From positions 62,001 to 126,000 of the forward strand of contig NZ_JAGXJW010000004.1 in the NCBI RefSeq assembly GCF_019091135.1: 64,000 nucleotides of DNA, written 5' to 3'. A program made the position numbers and the translations under genes. Shown here piece by piece: positions 44,186 through 53,934 of this stretch. Positions within the stretch are counted from its first letter, which is position 1, and every line of letters begins with the position of its first letter. This DNA comes from Cohnella sp. GbtcB17 (lineage in GTDB: Bacteria > Bacillota > Bacilli > Paenibacillales > Paenibacillaceae). Under the pieces are notes generated by a model that ran no database searches, was not told the DNA's origin, and saw nothing but the letters and a program-made list of their open reading frames with translations.

Positions 44186-45076
44186 ATGAGCATACGGAAA
44201 GACTTGCTGTTTCAAGTAACATGCGCAGCGATTTATCTTGCTTTTGCGGTGATGTGCATTTATCCGTTTTACTACCTCATTCTCGTGTCAATCAGCAGCG
44301 CGGATGCGGTGTCGAGAGGTGAAGTGCTGCTATATCCGATCGGGCTGCACTGGAACAATTTCGCACAAGTGCTTCAGATAAAAGGGATATTGACTGCTTT
44401 CGGGATTTCTGTGGCGCGAACCGTGATCGGAACCGTGATCATGCTGTTCTTTTCTACGATGCTTGCTTATTTGTGCACGAAAAAGGAATTGCCTGGACGA
44501 AAGTGGTTATATCGAGCGACGGTGTTTACAATGTTTTTCCAGGCAGGGCTTATCCCTTGGTTCATCAGTATGAAGATGCTGGGACTGCAAAACAATTTTT
44601 TGCTATATGTACTGCCCGGGATGATCTCGCCTTTTGCCGTTATTTTGATCAAGACCTATATAGAGTCCATTCCGCCCTCGCTTGAGGAATCGGCCGTTGT
44701 GGACGGCGCGGGGCATTTTAAAATACTTACGAGAATTATTGCTCCCGTATCCGTTCCGATTATTGCGGCGGTAGCCGTATTTAATGCAGTCGGGCAGTGG
44801 AACTCATGGCAGGACAATTTCTTTCTTGTCAGCAATCCTCATTTACAGACGCTGCAGCTCATTCTCAAAAACTTTCTTAGCCAAGCCGAAATGCTGGCGA
44901 ATATGTTGAGGGATGGCAACAAGGATCTTAGCTCGATTAGCAGAAATCAACAGCTTGATCCATTTGCAGTGAAAACGACGATTACCGTTGTAACCGTTCT
45001 CCCGATTCTCCTTGTGTATCCCTTCCTGCAAAGATATTTTGTCAAGGGCATCATGCTTGGCGCTGTGAAAGGTTAA
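44186..45076 (+). CDS. Sugar ABC transporter permease, LplC/YtcP type
   Basis: 296 residues, six hydrophobic segments, EAA loop LEESAVVDGAGHFKILTRIIAP, and a C-terminal RYFVKGIMLGAVKG that is nearly invariant in the LplC/YtcP group. It forms the heterodimeric channel with the preceding permease, 20 bp upstream. ATG 44186 follows TAGGAGACC. Substrate is likely an oligosaccharide released by the hydrolases of this locus. Confidence 0.92.
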   Translation: MSIRKDLLFQVTCAAIYLAFAVMCIYPFYYLILVSISSADAVSRGEVLLYPIGLHWNNFAQVLQIKGILTAFGISVARTVIGTVIMLFFSTMLAYLCTKKELPGRKWLYRATVFTMFFQAGLIPWFISMKMLGLQNNFLLYVLPGMISPFAVILIKTYIESIPPSLEESAVVDGAGHFKILTRIIAPVSVPIIAAVAVFNAVGQWNSWQDNFFLVSNPHLQTLQLILKNFLSQAEMLANMLRDGNKDLSSISRNQQLDPFAVKTTITVVTVLPILLVYPFLQRYFVKGIMLGAVKG

Positions 45077-45153
45077 TAACGCTGTTTGTTAGCCTGTCCT
45101 TACCGGCAGGATTAATAAAACCATAAACGATATACAGGAGGAGTCATGCGCAA

Positions 45154-46902
45154 ATGAAAAAGAGTGTGAAAAAGGCAGCCGGCAGTCTGCTGGCACTAAG
45201 CCTAGTTCTAGGTCTGGCTGCATGCTCGGGAGGAAAGGAAAAACCGTCAGCGCAAGCGAGCGAAAGCAGTGGAGAAAACGGAAGCAATAACGACGCTTCC
45301 AAAGAGCCGGTAACGCTTACTTTTTGGAGCGCAATTATGGGCCAGAATTCACCATCTGGCATCCAGGAAGATCCTGTGGCGAAGCAAATCGAAAAAGAAC
45401 TTGGAATCAAGATTGACATGGAAACCAAGCCATCGGATGAAAAGCTGGCGGCGCTGCTAGCTACCAATGATCTCAAAGACATCATGGTGATCGATAAGAA
45501 ATTTGTCCCTCAAATCAAGGACATGGTTCTTGATCTCGAGCCGCTGATCGAGAAATACGGGCCGGACATCAAGAAAAACGTACCGGAGGAAGTGCTGAAA
45601 GCGGATCGAAAACTGGCAGACGGCACGCAAAAGTTTATCAGCGGATTAATCATGGAAGAAGCCGCGACGCCTGAACCGCTTTGGGCGGGGGTAAGCCTGC
45701 GGTGGGACTACTATAAGGAATTAGGATATCCGCCAATTAATACGACCGACGATTATTTGAATGTCGTCGCCGAAATGCTCAAGAAGCATCCGGTCAATGA
45801 GGATGGAAAAAAATATTATGGATTCTCGACCTGGTATGACTGGGGTTATAACTACAATACTCATATCTGGGGCCCCTATCGTCAGGGAGGCACGAATCAG
45901 TACGGCGGATCCGCCAACGTTATGCAAATGGATGTCACTACGTTCGAAACGGCCAATATTTATACCAAAGAAGATTCCGGGTTCTGGGAGGACGTACAAT
46001 TCTGGAATAAAGCAAACCGAATGGGACTGCTCGATCCGGACAGCTTCACGCAAAAGTACGATCAGGCTACACAAAAATACAATAGCGGCCAGGTATTGGC
46101 GAGCTATATCGCATGGATGATCGGAGGCAGCAATGCCTACTTGCAGAGTAAAAACATTTACGACAAGGGCTGGTTCAGTCCGATTCCGATGCCATCCAAG
46201 GGCTACAATTATTTCAATAAGAAATATGGTCAAAACAATCAGGTATTTGCCATTTCCAAAAAGGCAAAGCATCCTGAACGGGCGATGGAATTGATCAACT
46301 GGCTCTATTCCGTGCATGGAGCGATGACAGTATCGAACGGTATCGAAGGTATCGACTGGGTGATGGAAGACGGCAAATACAAATACACCGAAACCCATGA
46401 GAAAAACAAATTGGATCCGGATGCCATTAATAAGTATGGCTATAACAAATTCCTGAACAATTTGGGATTGAATAAAGACGGGATGATTCCCGGCACGAAG
46501 GATCCGGTCGATATTTCCTTAGGAAGAGAGTACCGGAAGGCCGAGTACCAGAAACCGGAGAATGCGCTAACCAAAGAAGTGCTCGATTATTATAAGGCTG
46601 AGCTGCCTAGCGATATTTTGCCTCCCGGTCAGTCCTATAATCGGTCGGATGCCTTCGATCTGGCCGGGTTTATACCAGCTAGCGAGCCAGACGATATCAA
46701 GCTGATCGCCGATAAAATCAACAACTACCTGAATCAGGCGATCCCGAAGATCATATTGACCAAGGATGACGCCTCCTTTGCTGCCGGAAAAGCCAAGATG
46801 ATTCAGGATCTCAAGGACATGGGAGAAGAAAAAGTATTTGCCTATTGGGATGAAGCTGTCAAAGCCGGCGTTGCGGAGTGGAAGGCGACAAAAGGGAAGT
46901 AA
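45154..46902 (+). CDS. Extracellular solute-binding lipoprotein (LplA-like)
   Basis: 582 residues. Lipoprotein signal with lipobox LAAC and Cys24, then a Ser/Gly/Glu linker, then a family-1 solute-binding fold starting VTLTFWSAIMGQ. Many aromatic residues (WGPYRQGG, FWNKANRMG, NYFNKKYGQNNQ) suit a sugar-stacking pocket. The large size is normal for LplA-type oligosaccharide receptors. ATG 45154 follows CAGGAGGAG. It delivers substrate to the two permeases immediately upstream. Confidence 0.93.
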   Translation: MKKSVKKAAGSLLALSLVLGLAACSGGKEKPSAQASESSGENGSNNDASKEPVTLTFWSAIMGQNSPSGIQEDPVAKQIEKELGIKIDMETKPSDEKLAALLATNDLKDIMVIDKKFVPQIKDMVLDLEPLIEKYGPDIKKNVPEEVLKADRKLADGTQKFISGLIMEEAATPEPLWAGVSLRWDYYKELGYPPINTTDDYLNVVAEMLKKHPVNEDGKKYYGFSTWYDWGYNYNTHIWGPYRQGGTNQYGGSANVMQMDVTTFETANIYTKEDSGFWEDVQFWNKANRMGLLDPDSFTQKYDQATQKYNSGQVLASYIAWMIGGSNAYLQSKNIYDKGWFSPIPMPSKGYNYFNKKYGQNNQVFAISKKAKHPERAMELINWLYSVHGAMTVSNGIEGIDWVMEDGKYKYTETHEKNKLDPDAINKYGYNKFLNNLGLNKDGMIPGTKDPVDISLGREYRKAEYQKPENALTKEVLDYYKAELPSDILPPGQSYNRSDAFDLAGFIPASEPDDIKLIADKINNYLNQAIPKIILTKDDASFAAGKAKMIQDLKDMGEEKVFAYWDEAVKAGVAEWKATKGK

Positions 46903-46954
46903 TCACTTCAGGTTTGAATGGAGTAAAGGCTTTTCACAATGAGGAGGGCTTGTA

Positions 46955-48679
46955 TTGAAATCAACCATCAAACGCTATGGTATTTCATTTATGCTTTTCG
47001 CTTCTCTTTTGCCGATTCATTCCTATGCTTCTGCTTATTCGCCTCCGATCGCTCCTTTTCCGATCGGCATCCACTGGCCACCGCCGCCATCGCAGACCAG
47101 CAATGCCGCCTATAAGGATATCAAGGATATGAATGCCAACTTCATAGTCGGCGGGAACGGGCTCGATACGTTCGCGAAAAACGATGCAGCTCTTGCCAGC
47201 GCTGCAGCCAATGGGCTAAAGGTGCTTGTTCAAGACTTGCGTACATCGCCACCGAGCGTCTTCGCGAACGGCAACAAACCAACCGATTCGGAAATCGACG
47301 ATGTCGTCCAGCATTACAAGACAAATTCCGCTCTGCAGGGCTACGTGTTGGTAGATGAACCGCCGGCTACCTCAATGCCGGGTCTGGGCTATGCGATGGA
47401 GCGGATGCGTCAACAGGATCCGGCTCATATGACATTCGTGAATCTGTACCCAAACACGGCAGAGCCGGCTGGAGCCAATCTTGGCTTGTATGACTTTACG
47501 GGCGAACTCGTCAGCTCATCCCACCGGGTTGGCCAGACCTTCAAGACGAAGCCGGGGCAAACTACCATCTCTACCATTCAAATGTGGATAGATCGCAGCA
47601 GTTGGTCAATCGGTGAGGAATTGACGCTCAAGCTGTGGGATTCACCCGCCAAGGCAACGCTAATTGCCCAGAACACGCTGACTGGCGCTACCACAAACTC
47701 ACCGCGATTCGCTCTTAACGCCACAGTAACAGGGAATACGAGCTATTACATGGAACTGACCCATAACGGCGTTGGAGATAATTCAATTGGATGGGTCGTT
47801 CACTCCAAGAGCGGAATCAATTGGTTTCGCGATGGGGAAGCCTACGTGAACGGAACGGCAATCGATGCCGACTTTTGGTATACCGTGAACCAGAATGTAA
47901 AAGAAGGCTCTTATGAGGATTATGTTTACCGCTGGGTAAGCCAACGTCCGGATGTGCTTGCCTTTGATCATTATCCGTTTCTGCAGAGCGGGTTCTCCGA
48001 CCTTTACTATGAAAACCTGGAGATCATTCGCAGACAAAGCCAGATTGGCGGAATCGACTTCTGGTCCTATATCCAAGCGGTAGGCTATACGCCTGCGAAT
48101 ATCAAAGCGCCTACGCAAAATGAGATGCGCTATCAGATTTACACCAATCTGGCCTATGGGGCGAAAGGAATTATCTATTTTACGTATATGACGCCAGGCA
48201 GCTACGGCGAAACGGGTTTTCATGATGGGTTGGTTGCCTTGGATGGAACGAAGAATGCCTCTTACAATTGGGCCGCCAATCTGAATGCAGAGGTACTCAA
48301 ACTGGGGCCGACGCTCATGAAGCTGAAGTCGAACGCAGTGTATCATACCGGATCATTACCGAACGCTACGCAAGCGCTGCCTGACGATATGTTCTGGCAA
48401 GTGACAGATGCCAGTAAACCGACGATTGTCAGTACGTTTACAGGCGACAACGGTGTGAAATACGTCATGGTCGTCAATCGGGATACAAGCAATGCCCGCA
48501 CCTTGACCTTCTCGCTGCCGTTTAAACCCGGGTCCGTAAAGGAAGTATCCAAATCGACCGGCGCAGAAGTCTCGACGAACTACAATCCGTCAACGGGCAT
48601 TCTGTCTTCCAGCTTTGCGCCGGGCGAGGGCAGACTGTACGCCATTCATTCCGATTGTATTTGTCCGAATCGGCCTTAG
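46955..48679 (+). CDS. Secreted glycoside hydrolase-like protein with inserted beta domain
   Basis: 574 residues. A signal peptide (1-~26, FMLFASLLPIHSYAS) leads to a TIM-barrel-like chain: PFPIGIHWPPPP, NANFIVGGNGLDTF, GYVLVDEPPATSMPG (possible acid-base Glu), DVLAFDHYPF and GIIYFTYMTPGSYGETGFHDG. Between the two barrel halves (~175-290) is an inserted region with jelly-roll-like strands (VGQTFKTKPGQTTISTIQMW). A short beta domain follows at the C-terminus. The overall look is of clan GH-A enzymes of the GH42-like kind, but I cannot name the family. Start TTG 46955 follows GAGGAGG. It likely trims the polymer outside the cell before uptake. Confidence 0.65.
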   Translation: MKSTIKRYGISFMLFASLLPIHSYASAYSPPIAPFPIGIHWPPPPSQTSNAAYKDIKDMNANFIVGGNGLDTFAKNDAALASAAANGLKVLVQDLRTSPPSVFANGNKPTDSEIDDVVQHYKTNSALQGYVLVDEPPATSMPGLGYAMERMRQQDPAHMTFVNLYPNTAEPAGANLGLYDFTGELVSSSHRVGQTFKTKPGQTTISTIQMWIDRSSWSIGEELTLKLWDSPAKATLIAQNTLTGATTNSPRFALNATVTGNTSYYMELTHNGVGDNSIGWVVHSKSGINWFRDGEAYVNGTAIDADFWYTVNQNVKEGSYEDYVYRWVSQRPDVLAFDHYPFLQSGFSDLYYENLEIIRRQSQIGGIDFWSYIQAVGYTPANIKAPTQNEMRYQIYTNLAYGAKGIIYFTYMTPGSYGETGFHDGLVALDGTKNASYNWAANLNAEVLKLGPTLMKLKSNAVYHTGSLPNATQALPDDMFWQVTDASKPTIVSTFTGDNGVKYVMVVNRDTSNARTLTFSLPFKPGSVKEVSKSTGAEVSTNYNPSTGILSSSFAPGEGRLYAIHSDCICPNRP

Positions 48680-48723
48680 ATGCAAGGTAGTCGCTAATGG
48701 ATTAGAGTTGACCGGAGGATGGA

Positions 48724-51141
48724 ATGAGCACTCATCAACAATGGCAAGCAAGCTGGATCTGGCATGATCATTCGCCGATTGCGATTAAAGAAGGAGAGCA
48801 TGAGAAGGTCTACTTTCGGAGGAAGTTTCAGGTTCCGGACGTGTCTCCTGTCAAACTTGTAATCCATGTATCGGCTGACAGCCGCTATCGATTGTATGTG
48901 AACGGCAAATCGGTGGCGGTCGGGCCATGCAAAGGCGACAGGCATACCCATTATTATGAAACTGTCGATGCGACGAAGTTTTTGGTGAAGGGCACGAACC
49001 TGTTGTCCGTCATGGTGCTTCACTTCACGACATCGGAGCCGTTCAAGGTAGGAGCGGGCGGACCGACTTCGATATGGAGAGCCAATACGGGTGCGTTCTT
49101 CTTTGAGGGAGTTCTGGAGAATCAGGTCGATCGTACGACTGCCAGAATGGTTAGCGATGAGGAGTGGCTTTGTCTAAAAGACGAGTCATTGTCCTTCTAT
49201 CCGGGGCGGAAGGTGTCGTATGTCGGGGGCGTTGAACGGGTGGATGGTTCGTTGATTCCACATGGCTGGCTAGAGGCCGGGTATGATGATAGCCACTGGA
49301 AACCGGCCGTAATCGTCTCCGACGCTTATGATCCGACTTACGGTCAGCTTACGCCCTGGCCTCTTACCCCAAGGCCGATTCCGATGCTGTTCGAAGAGGA
49401 ACGGACATTTCGGGCAATCGTGTGGCAGGAGGGCGAGGGAGAAGGAGAAACCGCGGTTTTTTTGGCGCAAAATAGACAAATCGATGATGGGAGTGAAGGC
49501 TACAAGCTGATGCCGGGTCAAGCCATGATGCTGGAGCTCGATGCCGGCGAGCTGACGACAGGATACTTGCAGGTTGCCTTCTCGGGCGGGAGGGGCGGTA
49601 CGGCTCGAATCTTGCCATCGGAGTGCTATGAGGACGAGCCGGAGTCAGGGGGAGAACGCAATAAGGGGATTCGCGACGACAGCTCGAAGCGTATCCTGTT
49701 TGGAGAAGAGGATATCTATCGAGTGGCAGGAACCGGGAATGTAGCGGAACATAAATTGGAGATCTATGAACCGTTCTGGTTTCGTACGTTCCGCTTTGTC
49801 CGTCTGCGGTTCGAAGCCGGTGACGTACCGCTGGTCGTACACCGGCTTCATTACCGCGAGACAGGATATCCGCTTGAAGTGAAGGCGAGATTTCAATGCT
49901 CGGACGAATCGCTCCAACCGCTGTGGGAGATCAGTATTAACACGCTAAGACGCTGTATGCACGAGACGTATGAGGACTGTCCCTATTATGAGCAATTGCA
50001 GTACGCCATGGATACTTTTTTGCAAATCGTATTTACGTATCATTTAAGTGCAGACGATAGGCTTGCCCGCAAGGCGATTTTTGATTTTCACAGTTCCCAA
50101 TTGCCTAACGGCATGCTCCAAAGCCGTTACCCGTCCGTTTTACCCCAGATCATACCCGGATTTTCGCTTTATTGGATCATGATGGTATACGACCACTATA
50201 GGTACTACGGGGACAAGCAGCTGGTCCGTTCTTACTTGGCGACGATGGATGCGCTTCTGGACTGGTTTGCTTGCCGGTTGGACCACTTGGGATTAGTAGG
50301 CGCCATGCCGCCCATGTACTGGTCTTTCGTGGATTGGGTCGAGCAATGGCATGATCATGCCGGAGTGCCGCCCGCAAGCCAACAAGGGCCGTTGACGGTT
50401 TACAGTCTTATGTACGCTGCTGCCTTGCAATATGCGGCTACGCTCAATGAATCCGCAGGTCGTGTTTCCACCGCCGAAGAGTACACCAGCAGGGCGGAAG
50501 CAGTAAAAGAAGCTGTACGCTTGCATTGCTGGTCGGCCGAGAGACAGCTATTCCGCGACGGGCCTGCGACGGAAGATTACAGCGAGCATGTACAAATCTG
50601 GAGCGTAATCTCCGGGACGGTTAAGGAGCAGCAAGCCCGTGCGCTTATCGTTACTATGCTGCAAGACGACGCTCTTGCGAAAGTATCGTATGCCATGTCC
50701 TACTTTTGGTTTCGGGCATTATCGATGGCAGGACTTTATGAGCGCGCATTTGAGAAATGGGAGACTTGGCGACGGCTTGTGCGGCTGAATTTGACAACTT
50801 GGGTGGAGGACCCGATATCGCAGCGCAGCGATTGTCATGCCTGGGGAGCTGTCCCGCTTTATGAATTCACTGCCGAGATCTTGGGCGTGAAGCCCTCCGC
50901 TCCCGGTTTTCAACGAATCCGTGTCGCTCCGCAACCCGGCTATTTGAAATGGGCAAAGGGCGAAGTCGCGACGCCTCACGGCAACGTAAAGGTGGAATGG
51001 CAAATGGACCATTCGGATACGTTCATTTTGGCAGTAGACGGACCTCCGCGTATTCCCGTGGAAATCGTTCTGCCGAATGGCGAAAAGATGGAACTTCCAG
51101 AAGCCACGTCCTTTAAGACGATCGTAAAGCTATCGAAATAA
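48724..51141 (+). CDS. GH78-like alpha-L-rhamnosidase
   Basis: 805 residues, no signal peptide, hence cytoplasmic. The N-terminal beta domains (WIWHDHSP, VYFRRKFQVP, YRLYVNGKSVAVGP) and an (alpha/alpha)6 barrel follow the layout of GH78. The conserved EDCPYYEQLQYAMD segment lies at 417-430, with Asp418 and Glu423 in the positions of the acidic active-site residues. A C-terminal beta domain (GFQRIRVAPQPGYLKWAKGEVATPHG) is also typical. ATG 48724 follows CCGGAGG. It would cleave terminal rhamnose, or a related 6-deoxy sugar, from imported oligosaccharides. Confidence 0.82.
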   Translation: MSTHQQWQASWIWHDHSPIAIKEGEHEKVYFRRKFQVPDVSPVKLVIHVSADSRYRLYVNGKSVAVGPCKGDRHTHYYETVDATKFLVKGTNLLSVMVLHFTTSEPFKVGAGGPTSIWRANTGAFFFEGVLENQVDRTTARMVSDEEWLCLKDESLSFYPGRKVSYVGGVERVDGSLIPHGWLEAGYDDSHWKPAVIVSDAYDPTYGQLTPWPLTPRPIPMLFEEERTFRAIVWQEGEGEGETAVFLAQNRQIDDGSEGYKLMPGQAMMLELDAGELTTGYLQVAFSGGRGGTARILPSECYEDEPESGGERNKGIRDDSSKRILFGEEDIYRVAGTGNVAEHKLEIYEPFWFRTFRFVRLRFEAGDVPLVVHRLHYRETGYPLEVKARFQCSDESLQPLWEISINTLRRCMHETYEDCPYYEQLQYAMDTFLQIVFTYHLSADDRLARKAIFDFHSSQLPNGMLQSRYPSVLPQIIPGFSLYWIMMVYDHYRYYGDKQLVRSYLATMDALLDWFACRLDHLGLVGAMPPMYWSFVDWVEQWHDHAGVPPASQQGPLTVYSLMYAAALQYAATLNESAGRVSTAEEYTSRAEAVKEAVRLHCWSAERQLFRDGPATEDYSEHVQIWSVISGTVKEQQARALIVTMLQDDALAKVSYAMSYFWFRALSMAGLYERAFEKWETWRRLVRLNLTTWVEDPISQRSDCHAWGAVPLYEFTAEILGVKPSAPGFQRIRVAPQPGYLKWAKGEVATPHGNVKVEWQMDHSDTFILAVDGPPRIPVEIVLPNGEKMELPEATSFKTIVKLSK

Positions 51142-51185
51142 AGACGGACATTCGAAGAAACTAACTTTAAAAGCGAGATGATCGT

Positions 51186-52736
51186 ATGAATTCCGTGAAG
51201 CGTTCGTTACTTCAATTACTTGGCGAAAAGTATATGGAATCTGTCGTAACGGGCGGCGTCCTATTGTCCGAGCTGCCTGAAGCGGAGTTAGAGCATATAG
51301 CGAACGAAGAAATCGATTTTTTGCCTGAATCGTTCGTGGACAAGATGGACGGCCTGCTGGAGAAGGTGGGTACCCAAGTTGCGCCCGCTATGGAAAACGA
51401 AATGCAAGGCGCGCCGACGAATGCATTCCGCCTGGCTTCCAATTTGCAGGCAAGCCCGCTCGGCGGCTTGGGGTACTTGCGTCTGGGCGAGGACGGCAGG
51501 CTGTATCTCGCCGCCAAAAGCGAGCACTATCATACGCCGTACGGTCATAACTTTCCGGGATACCGACTGATCGACAACGCAAGGAAACTCGGCATTACGA
51601 ACGCGACGCACAATAATACGCGAGGCTTCATAACGCGATTGCTGGAGAGAGAGCTCGTTCGTACGGTGAATGGTTTGACTCGAGAGGAATCCGAGCCGCT
51701 GGAAGAAGTGTTGGATTCTCGGCAGCCTCACGTGTTGAATCGCGTCATCAATCTGGAAACGGGCACGCTGGCTTGCGAAGCCGCTATGAAGATGATGCTC
51801 TCCCGGTTCTACAAGCTCGAAGATACTTTTCCCGAACCTCGTTATAAAGGCCGGATTCCAGTGTTTTTCGTCATGGCCGATTACGACGGCGGCACAAAGG
51901 CGAATTATCATGGCACGACCGTCCTCGCTCAAACCTTACGCGGCATGTGGCCTGAGATGTACGGGAAGATGAGAGAGGCAGGCATTTTCGAGTCATGCCC
52001 GATCCGTATTAACGACATTGAAGACTTTAAGGCCAAATTCGAGAAGTACAATAAACCTCCTTATAAGGTTGCGGGCTTCCTGCACGAGATCGTGCTGATG
52101 AATTACGGCGGTATACGCCTTGCGCAGTCGTTCTTGGAAAAGGCCTATGAGCTTTGTCACCGCAACGATACGCCGGTCATGTGCGATGAAATTCAATCCT
52201 GCATGTGGTATCCGGGCATGTATTTGTTCCGGGCGTACGGACTGAACCCGGACTTCGTCGTAATCGGCAAAGGCTTTCCGGGCGGGCAATATCCGGCATC
52301 GCGAATCATTACGACGGCCGAGATGGATACGCTCAATCAATTCGGCGCGCTCGTCACGAACGGACAGCAAGAATTGGCGTCGCTCGCCTATCTCATCACG
52401 ATGAAATTTGCCGAAGAGAATGGCCCTTACATTCAGGAGATGGGCCGTTATTATGAAGAGCGGTTGGCGGCTCTAGCGGAAACCCATCCTTCCTTTATAG
52501 CGGCCATAGAGGGCAAGGGACATCTCTCGACGCTCTTTTTCCGAGAGGCGGACCAGGTCAAGGCTTTTACGGAATCGCTCGGCCGGCAATGCATCGATAT
52601 AAGCGCGCAAACCTACAAAGCCAAATGCCCGCCGGCAGCGTTGACCAAACCGCCGATTATCGCGACGAAGCGGATGATCGACTTTCTCGTCGCCAAGATG
52701 GACGAGACGTTAATAAATCTGTCGGCAGCCGATTAA
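51186..52736 (+). CDS. Class III PLP-dependent aminotransferase
   Basis: 516 residues, longer than the usual 420-460 because of an N-terminal extension of ~90 residues. PLP-site residues are visible: Asp334 in VMCDEIQS and the Schiff-base Lys362 in VIGKGFPGGQYPAS; TNGQQELASLAYL follows. Unlike ornithine or GABA enzymes, it retains few of the usual first-half motifs. The alanine dehydrogenase gene next door suggests pyruvate/alanine as the amino acceptor/donor couple. In a sugar operon, the amino donor could be an amino sugar or aminocyclitol. Substrate is inference. Start ATG 51186 with a weak AGCGAG site. Confidence 0.8.
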   Translation: MNSVKRSLLQLLGEKYMESVVTGGVLLSELPEAELEHIANEEIDFLPESFVDKMDGLLEKVGTQVAPAMENEMQGAPTNAFRLASNLQASPLGGLGYLRLGEDGRLYLAAKSEHYHTPYGHNFPGYRLIDNARKLGITNATHNNTRGFITRLLERELVRTVNGLTREESEPLEEVLDSRQPHVLNRVINLETGTLACEAAMKMMLSRFYKLEDTFPEPRYKGRIPVFFVMADYDGGTKANYHGTTVLAQTLRGMWPEMYGKMREAGIFESCPIRINDIEDFKAKFEKYNKPPYKVAGFLHEIVLMNYGGIRLAQSFLEKAYELCHRNDTPVMCDEIQSCMWYPGMYLFRAYGLNPDFVVIGKGFPGGQYPASRIITTAEMDTLNQFGALVTNGQQELASLAYLITMKFAEENGPYIQEMGRYYEERLAALAETHPSFIAAIEGKGHLSTLFFREADQVKAFTESLGRQCIDISAQTYKAKCPPAALTKPPIIATKRMIDFLVAKMDETLINLSAAD

Positions 52737-52790
52737 TCCGGCGTAGAGATCCGGCTTGTCTAGCAAATTTACGGAAACCAGGTGAAGGCC

Positions 52791-53927
52791 ATGATCATTG
52801 GACTCGTTAAGGAAATCAAAAACAACGAAAATCGCGTGGCGCTTACCCCCGGCGGCGTCAAACAGCTCGTCGGACAGGGGCATGCGGTACTTGTGGAAGA
52901 AGCGGCGGGCGCAGGCAGCGGGTTCGACGACGGGCAATACGCGCAAGCCGGTGCAGTCCTTTGCGCCGACAAGAAAGCATTGTTCGATCAAACGGACCTT
53001 ATCGTCAAAGTGAAAGAGCCTGTTGCCGAGGAGTACGATTACTTCAGGCAGGAGCAAGCGTTGTTCGCCTACCTGCATCTGTCCGCAGACAAGTTGTTGA
53101 CCCAGACGATGCTGAATCGCGAAGTGTCAAGTATCGCCTTCGAAACCGTTCAGCTTCCGAACGGTCAGCTTCCGCTGCTCGCGCCAATGAGCGAAGTCGC
53201 AGGCAGAATGTCGGTACAAATCGGGGCGTCGTTGCTGCAAAAATACAACGGCGGCATGGGAATTCTGCTTGGGGGCGTGCCGGGCGTCCATTCAGCCGAG
53301 GTCGTCATTATAGGCGGCGGCGTTGTCGGCACGAATGCGGCCAAGATGGCCGTCGGCCTAGGCGCGAAGGTGACCGTGCTGGACATTAACAAGAGCAGGC
53401 TGATGTACCTGGACGATATTTTTGGCGGGAGAGTCGCGACTTTGATCTGCAATGAGTACAACACCGCTTATGCGGTAGAGCGAGCAGATCTGTTGATCGG
53501 TTCCGTGCTTGTTCCCGGCGCCAAAGCGCCTAAAATCGTAACGGAGTCTATGGTGCGGACGATGAAGAAAGGCTCGGTCATCGTGGACGTAGCCATCGAC
53601 CAGGGAGGCTCGATCGAGACGATCGACCGCGTGACGACGCATGACAATCCTTATTATGTAAAACACGGCGTTATTCACTACTCCGTAGCGAACATGCCTG
53701 GCGCGGTTCCGCGGACGTCCACTTTCGCCCTGGAGGCGGCCATGCTTCCCTATTTGATGAAGCTGGCGAATAGAGGCATTAGCCGGGCGTTGCTGGAAGA
53801 CGCCGACTTGCGGCTTGGCCTGAACACCTATAAAGGCGAAGTGACTTGCGAACCGGTAGCCGCAAGTCTTGGTTATCGCTATGCCGATCCCGCACAGATT
53901 TTGGCCGCGAGCCGTACCGCAGGTTAA
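52791..53927 (+). CDS. ald: Alanine dehydrogenase
   Basis: 378 residues. It oxidatively deaminates L-alanine to pyruvate and ammonia with NAD+. The N-terminus [21 protein letters not shown], the [14 protein letters not shown] and [14 protein letters not shown] segments, the NAD loop [22 protein letters not shown] split by the usual DIN/R recognition part, and [13 protein letters not shown] near the end all fit Ald closely. ATG 52791 gives the expected N-terminus; a GTG nine bases earlier is possible. Its place between an aminotransferase and a sugar kinase suggests it regenerates pyruvate for transamination here rather than serving sporulation-linked alanine use. Confidence 0.95.
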   Translation: MIIGLVKEIKNNENRVALTPGGVKQLVGQGHAVLVEEAAGAGSGFDDGQYAQAGAVLCADKKALFDQTDLIVKVKEPVAEEYDYFRQEQALFAYLHLSADKLLTQTMLNREVSSIAFETVQLPNGQLPLLAPMSEVAGRMSVQIGASLLQKYNGGMGILLGGVPGVHSAEVVIIGGGVVGTNAAKMAVGLGAKVTVLDINKSRLMYLDDIFGGRVATLICNEYNTAYAVERADLLIGSVLVPGAKAPKIVTESMVRTMKKGSVIVDVAIDQGGSIETIDRVTTHDNPYYVKHGVIHYSVANMPGAVPRTSTFALEAAMLPYLMKLANRGISRALLEDADLRLGLNTYKGEVTCEPVAASLGYRYADPAQILAASRTAG

Positions 53928-53934
53928 GGGACGG

